Below are positions 37,928 through 42,191 of a stretch of DNA of 42,191 nt, one piece after another. A program made the position numbers and the translations under genes. The stretch spans positions 1 to 42,191 of the forward strand of contig JAZUPA010000034.1 of the NCBI GenBank assembly GCA_045604945.1, given 5' to 3'. Each line of letters starts with the position of its first letter. Position 1 is the stretch's first letter. The notes under the pieces were generated by a model. That model did no database searches. It was not told the DNA's origin and was given only the letters and a program-made list of their open reading frames with translations. This stretch comes from JAISGQ01 sp045604945. GTDB taxonomy: Bacteria > Bacillota > Clostridia > Oscillospirales > Acutalibacteraceae.

Positions 37928-39708
37928 TTGCGCCCACCTGCCTTTCTGACCACCTTTTTTGACTTCTCCTCGTCATCTTCAATATTCACAGTGAATCGGC
38001 GCGGCGCGGCGTTTGCAAAGCTTGCATTTCTGCGGGTATCTGCTGCCTTTACAAATGCCAGCAAGCCCCATGAACTGATAAGGGAAGAACCTCCGTTTGA
38101 CACAAAGGGGAAGGTTACGCCTGTCAGCGGCAGGATATCCACCGAGCCCAGCACATTGAGCATGGTCTGGAATGCCAGCACCGTCATTGCGGCGCATGCC
38201 GCTATGACATAAAATGAGCTTCTGCCTCTTGATGCTGAAAGCACCGTAAACACTGCCAGCGCACCGATTCCCGATACTGCCAGCAGCGCAATGATAAGTC
38301 CCCATTCCTCGCACAGTATTCCGAAAACAAGGTCGGTATCCGCTGCGACTATGGAAGACAGCCATCCGTTGCCGACGCCCACTCCCACCAGTCCGCCGCT
38401 GGCTGCGGCGCTCATTGTTCTGGTCTGCTGGAAGCCTGCGCCGTGAGGGTCGCTCCAAACATGACCCCAGGAGGCAAAACGGGAGGCTATATACGGAGTG
38501 AACTTAAAGGCAAGTATTGCCGCAAAGCCCACCGCCGCACAGATAAGCGCCAGTGCGGTGAGGTCTCCTGAGCGCATATATGCTATTACAAGGAATGCAG
38601 CGAAAAATATTGCGGCTGTTCCGAAATCCCCGAGAATTGCAAGCATTCCTATGCAGAAGGCGGAATAGCCAATGAAAAGATAAAGATTCTGCTTTGTCAT
38701 CAGCTTGTCGAGGGTAGCGGTGCCTACATAAATGAAGGCAACCTTTACTATCTCTGAGGGCTGAATCGAAAGAGAGCCGATGTATATCCAGTTTCTGGCT
38801 CCGTTGAGCACGGTGCCGAAGGCGAGGTTTGCCAGAAGCAGCACAACGGACAGCACAAGGAGCGGCATCTGTATGGTTGTTGCTCTCTTCAGGTCGCGCA
38901 GATACCAGCCAAGTGCAATAAACACAGCCAGTCCCGCAAGAAAGCAGAACATCTGCTTGTAAAGCTCTTCAGGGGCAACGGTTGCTGAAACGGAAAATCC
39001 TATTGTTGTCAGGAAAATTGCAAGGAGCTCAACCTCAATGCCTGTCCTGCTGAGCATATTCATGATGATATAGTATGCCCATGTAGCACCCACAAGCACG
39101 GTAAAGCACACAATTACGCTTGCTGCATCGATACCTGCAACAACCATCTGTACTGCCGTCAGAATCTGAAAAGCCGACAGCAGCGTCACTGTCTCTCTTG
39201 GTCTGAGGCGGCGTGTAAGCTCTTTGTTCCCTCTTTCCGCTTTTTTTGCGGCGGGATTATTCACCGTAAAGGTTCCGCGAACACCGCCCACGGTTACCGT
39301 TGAGCCGTTGACGACCTTTGCGCTGTCCTTTACCTTTTTTCCGTCAACGGTAAGCGGCGCCCGCTCGTTGAGATTGTGTATCGTCCACGTTCCGTCCTCT
39401 TCCCTTATAAGGGTTGCATGAGTTCTCGATACAGTGGGAAAATCCACAACAATGTCGCTGCCCTTTGCCCGTCCGATTATGTTTTCCCAGTGGCTGACAG
39501 GGCAATTTCCAACACGCCTGAAATGGAGATTTGCCCATACCTCAGGCTCCTGTCTGCCCCTGAGCATAGAACGGACACAGCGCCATACGATTACAAACGC
39601 CAGAACGGGCAGAATGAGCCTTGTAAAAAAGGCGAAGCCGTTGGCGCTGAGAAACAGTGCTTTAGCTGTTTCTCCGATGCCTTCCCAGAAAGTTGAGCAT
39701 ATCGTCAC
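37924..39708 (-). CDS. FHA domain-SEDS (FtsW/RodA-type) glycosyltransferase fusion
   Basis: A 594-residue fusion. A membrane helix at about 25-47 is followed by an FHA domain (about 60-150) with Gly79-Arg80, Ser94-Arg95-x-His97 and Asn114, the phosphothreonine-binding residues of that fold. The rest is the SEDS glycan polymerase, with conserved ARNWIYIGSLSIQPSE, DLVFGILCEEWGL and PLTGVTFPFVSNGGSS, and about ten helices. SEDS proteins polymerise lipid II. The FHA domain suggests control by a Ser/Thr kinase such as PrkC (inference). GTG 39708 has AAAGGAGGG eight bases upstream. It is placed between mrp and the PBP gene. Confidence 0.93.
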   Translation of the reverse strand: MTICSTFWEGIGETAKALFLSANGFAFFTRLILPVLAFVIVWRCVRSMLRGRQEPEVWANLHFRRVGNCPVSHWENIIGRAKGSDIVVDFPTVSRTHATLIREEDGTWTIHNLNERAPLTVDGKKVKDSAKVVNGSTVTVGGVRGTFTVNNPAAKKAERGNKELTRRLRPRETVTLLSAFQILTAVQMVVAGIDAASVIVCFTVLVGATWAYYIIMNMLSRTGIEVELLAIFLTTIGFSVSATVAPEELYKQMFCFLAGLAVFIALGWYLRDLKRATTIQMPLLVLSVVLLLANLAFGTVLNGARNWIYIGSLSIQPSEIVKVAFIYVGTATLDKLMTKQNLYLFIGYSAFCIGMLAILGDFGTAAIFFAAFLVIAYMRSGDLTALALICAAVGFAAILAFKFTPYIASRFASWGHVWSDPHGAGFQQTRTMSAAASGGLVGVGVGNGWLSSIVAADTDLVFGILCEEWGLIIALLAVSGIGALAVFTVLSASRGRSSFYVIAACAAMTVLAFQTMLNVLGSVDILPLTGVTFPFVSNGGSSLISSWGLLAFVKAADTRRNASFANAAPRRFTVNIEDDEEKSKKVVRKAGGRK

Positions 39709-39743
39709 GCTGTGTCCCTCCTTTATTCTGTTTGATTTAAAGG

Positions 39744-40586
39744 TCAGTCAATCTTTGTTCTGCCCTCTGAAATTTCCTTTACTGCAGCCTCAAGCCAGTC
39801 GCCCTCAAAGAGCTCGATGGTTCCTGCATCGGTTGCAGCTGCAAGCTTGGGATTGATGGGCAGCTTGCCGAGAACGGGCAGATGATGTCCTACCGCGATC
39901 TCCTCAATGTGGCTTTCACCGAATACGGAAATCTTCTTTCCGCAATCGGGGCATTCGATATAGCTGTAGTTCTCAACAAGGCCGAGAACGGGGATATTCA
40001 TAAGCTCAGCCATCTTTACAGCCTTCTCGACTATCATGGAGACAAGCTCCTGGGGGCTTGTTACGATTACTATGCCGTCAACGGGAAGGGACTGGAATAC
40101 TGTAAGTGCTACATCGCCTGTTCCCGGAGGCATATCAACGAAAAGATAGTCTACATCCTTCCAGATAACATCGGTCCAGCACCCGTCTACCAGTCCGCCG
40201 ATGACAGGTCCGCGCCATACAACAGGGTCGGACTCATTTTCAAGAAGGAGATTCAGGCTCATCACCTCGATGCCTGTCTTGCTCTGTGCGGGAATAATGC
40301 CGTTTTCATCGCCCATTGCGCGCTGATGTATGCCAAAAGCCGAGGGGATGGAGGGACCTGTGATATCCGCATCCAGGATTCCGACATTATAGCCCATTCT
40401 GCGCATGGATACTGCCAGCAGGGATGTTACAAGGGACTTTCCAACACCGCCCTTGCCGCTGACTACGCCGATGACCTTCTTGATTTTTGAAAGCTGATGG
40501 GGCTTTTCAAGGAAATCGGAAGGATTTGTCTGTCTTGAGCTGCAGTTTGCACTGCAGGTCGAACAATCGTGGGTACATTCGCTCAT
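39744..40586 (-). CDS. Mrp/NBP35-family iron-sulfur carrier ATPase
   Basis: A 280-residue P-loop ATPase that binds and hands on iron-sulfur clusters in the cytoplasm. The N-terminus is Cys-rich (C4, C8, C11, C15), as in NBP35-type proteins. The deviant Walker A is GKGGVGKS at about 44-51, and DADITGPSIP and FVDMPPGTGD follow. A C-terminal CPDCGKKI supplies the CxxC that holds a bridging cluster at the dimer interface. ATG 40586 follows AAAGGA. It leads an operon with the FHA-SEDS and PBP genes (35-base gap, no terminator), which I find unexpected for an Fe-S protein. Confidence 0.93.
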   Translation of the reverse strand: MSECTHDCSTCSANCSSRQTNPSDFLEKPHQLSKIKKVIGVVSGKGGVGKSLVTSLLAVSMRRMGYNVGILDADITGPSIPSAFGIHQRAMGDENGIIPAQSKTGIEVMSLNLLLENESDPVVWRGPVIGGLVDGCWTDVIWKDVDYLFVDMPPGTGDVALTVFQSLPVDGIVIVTSPQELVSMIVEKAVKMAELMNIPVLGLVENYSYIECPDCGKKISVFGESHIEEIAVGHHLPVLGKLPINPKLAAATDAGTIELFEGDWLEAAVKEISEGRTKID

Positions 40587-40665
40587 TCTGTTCTGTCCTT
40601 TCTTTATTGGCGCCTTTGAATCGGTTTATTCAAAAGCGGAATATTACTTTATGTCAGTATTGGTT

Positions 40666-40694
40666 ATTGTATACCTTTTTTTCAGAAAATGCAA
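40666..40694 (-). promoter_or_regulatory. promoter of the mrp-SEDS-PBP operon
   Basis: Minus-strand TTGCAT (40694-40689) and TACAAT (40671-40666), spaced 17 bases, about 75 bases before the mrp start. Confidence 0.65.
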
Positions 40695-40709
40695 TCTTTA
40701 TTAAAAACC

Positions 40710-40738
40710 TTGCCTTGGCATTGCGTTAAGGCTATAAT
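40710..40738 (+). promoter_or_regulatory. promoter of the phosphohexomutase gene
   Basis: TTGCCT at 40710-40715 and a perfect TATAAT at 40733-40738, spaced 17 bases, just before a GGAGGT site and ATG 40764. Confidence 0.75.
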
Positions 40739-40763
40739 GATTACAGAAACGGAGGTAGTATAT

Positions 40764-42191
40764 ATGAATTTCAGACAGTTTAAGAGCGGTACGGATATCC
40801 GCGCAGTTGCCAGTGAGGGCGTTCCCGGCGAGCCTTTGATGCTTACCGATGAGGTGGTTGAGGCTGTGACTGCCGGCTTTATTCTCTGGCTTTGCGAAAA
40901 AACAGGCAAGAAGCCCTGCCAGCTTAAGCTTGCAGTCGGTCACGACAGCAGAATCTCTGCCGACAGGATAAGCGCTGCGGTTATCCGCACCATGGTCTCT
41001 GCAGGCGCAAGTGTTCTCGACAGCGGACTTTCTTCCACCCCTGCAATGTTCATGATCACTCTTGACCATTCTCTTGACGGTTCTGTACAGATAACCGCAA
41101 GTCACCATCCCTTCAACAGAAACGGACTGAAGTTCTTCACTCCCGACGGCGGTCTTGATTCTCCGGACCTTGATAGAATAATCGAATTCTGCGAAAAGGG
41201 CGAAGTCCCCGAAAACTCCGACAGCGGCAAGTGTGAAAAGATCGACTACATGAGCGAATATTCCGCTTATCTCAGAGGTCTTATCTGCGAAAAGATCAAT
41301 GCTGCAAATTACGACAAGCCCCTTGAAGGCTACCGCATTGCAGTTGATGCAGGCAACGGCGCAGGCGGCTTTTATGCCCATTCAGTGCTCGCACCTCTCG
41401 GTGCGGATGTTTCTGCAAGCCGTTATCTTGAGCCTGACGGAATGTTCCCCAACCATATTCCCAACCCCGAAAACAAGGACGCCATGCGTTCCATCTGCGA
41501 GGCTACCCTTGAGGGCAAGTGCGATATAGGCGTCATTTTTGATACCGATGTTGACCGCGCAGGTGCTGTTGACAGCGAAGGTGAAGAGATTAACCGCAAC
41601 AGGCTTATTGCTCTTGCTGCCGCAATAGCTCTTGAAGGCAACAAAGGCGGCACAATCGTTACCGATTCAACTACCTCTCTGGGTCTTAAGAGATTCATCG
41701 AAAACACTCTCGGAGGAAAGCATTACCGCTACCGCAGAGGCTACAGAAATGTCATAGGCAAGGCAATAGAGCTCAATGCTGAAGGGATAAACTGTCCTCT
41801 GGCAATTGAAACCAGCGGACATGCAGCACTGAGAGAAAATCATTTTCTTGATGATGGCGCTTATCTTGTAACCCTTATCATAATCAAGCTCGTACAGCTG
41901 AAAAACGAAGGCAAAACCCTTAATTCCCTTATCGCTGATATGGCTGTGCCTGCAGAGGAAGCTGAAATCAGAATCAGAATCACTGAGCCTGATTTCAGAA
42001 AGGTCGGCATGAGACTGCTTGAAAATCTTGAAAAAGCATGTGTCCTGCGCAAAGACTGGCAGATTGCTGATGATAACCACGAGGGAATCAGAGTCTATAT
42101 CGGCGAGAGCTGGTTCCTTGTCAGACTCAGCGTTCATGACCCCATTCTCCCTGTTAATTTCGAGTCCTACAAGACAAACAAATACAAAAAA
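40764..42191 (+). CDS. Phosphomannomutase/phosphoglucomutase-family enzyme (3' end cut by window edge)
   Basis: Open from ATG 40764 (GGAGG six to nine bases upstream) to the window edge, 476 codons, nearly full length for the family (about 500). It interconverts sugar 1- and 6-phosphates. The phosphoserine loop is ITASHHP, where the usual Asn is His. The metal loop is DTDVDRAG, the sugar loop ETSGHAALRENHFLDDGAY. The phosphate-binding C-terminal domain is partly present. Starting GTDIRAVASEG matches the family. The ETSGH and SHHP variants place it in a branch whose preferred sugar I cannot tell. It is divergent to mrp and has its own promoter. Downstream context is not in the window. Confidence 0.92.
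   Translation, partial: MNFRQFKSGTDIRAVASEGVPGEPLMLTDEVVEAVTAGFILWLCEKTGKKPCQLKLAVGHDSRISADRISAAVIRTMVSAGASVLDSGLSSTPAMFMITLDHSLDGSVQITASHHPFNRNGLKFFTPDGGLDSPDLDRIIEFCEKGEVPENSDSGKCEKIDYMSEYSAYLRGLICEKINAANYDKPLEGYRIAVDAGNGAGGFYAHSVLAPLGADVSASRYLEPDGMFPNHIPNPENKDAMRSICEATLEGKCDIGVIFDTDVDRAGAVDSEGEEINRNRLIALAAAIALEGNKGGTIVTDSTTSLGLKRFIENTLGGKHYRYRRGYRNVIGKAIELNAEGINCPLAIETSGHAALRENHFLDDGAYLVTLIIIKLVQLKNEGKTLNSLIADMAVPAEEAEIRIRITEPDFRKVGMRLLENLEKACVLRKDWQIADDNHEGIRVYIGESWFLVRLSVHDPILPVNFESYKTNKYKK

Overview
The window reads as chromosomal core sequence from a low-to-mid-GC Gram-positive anaerobe of the Clostridia, most likely Oscillospiraceae/Ruminococcaceae. The reasons are an archaeal/V-type ATPase instead of an F-type one, LuxS, a PduL-type phosphotransacetylase without microcompartment genes, sigma-A-like promoters, strong GGAGG ribosome binding sites, TTG/GTG starts, and families typical of gut Clostridia (DUF1015, DUF4956 next to a VTC polyphosphate polymerase, DUF5685, DUF6512, an FHA-SEDS fusion). 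I see no prophage, insertion sequence, CRISPR array, tRNA or rRNA. Both edges cut genes: atpA on the left and a phosphohexomutase on the right.

Layout. 1-6121 (minus): V-type ATPase operon, transcribed stalk G/H - I - K - E - C - F - A, with B and D presumably beyond the left edge. 6304-10957 (plus): luxS, a membrane-anchored LysM/G5/M23 peptidase, murA, and a lipoprotein. 11039-14333 (minus): a 49-residue membrane miniprotein missed by ordinary ORF cut-offs, rpsT, then an overlapping plsC-like - walJ-like - rlmH cluster. 14731-19967 (plus): two small membrane proteins whose start regions can form hairpins, a DUF1015 protein and a P2-type Ca2+ ATPase. 20156-24385 (plus): a MarR regulator and a heterodimeric ABC exporter with one degenerate ATP site. 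24568-25876 (minus): an overlapping pair of DNA-repair genes (family 4 uracil-DNA glycosylase and an AlkZ-related protein). 26044-28063 (plus): pduL, VTC-type polyphosphate polymerase, DUF4956 membrane protein. 28132-30040 (minus): DUF5685 - J-domain - zinc-ribbon membrane protein. 30099-33304 (minus): MarR and a MacB-like ABC transporter. 33566-35923 (minus): a GT39-like membrane glycosyltransferase and DegV. 36034-36525 (plus): an unrecognised small protein. 36554-40586 (minus): Mrp/NBP35 ATPase, FHA-SEDS glycosyltransferase, class B PBP. 40764-end (plus): phosphohexomutase.

How the genes work together. Several units concern the cell envelope: MurA makes the first committed peptidoglycan precursor, the FHA-SEDS/PBP pair forms a polymerase-transpeptidase, the M23 enzyme trims the wall, and the PlsC-like protein feeds lipid synthesis. 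The V-ATPase K subunit keeps all the Na+ ligands known from Enterococcus NtpK, so the enzyme is probably Na+-coupled. Two MarR-ABC units each carry a promoter followed by a TTAA-type dyad near the expected transcription start, suggesting autoregulation by ligand.

No wholly new system is evident. The most interesting items are the FHA-SEDS fusion in an operon with Mrp, the DUF5685/J-protein/zinc-ribbon cluster with Asp motifs like those of terpene synthases, the extended c-ring subunit, the PlsC-zinc ribbon fusion, two adjacent genes with hairpins around their ribosome binding sites, and the UDG/AlkZ-related overlap. All calls come from reading the sequence; no database search was run.
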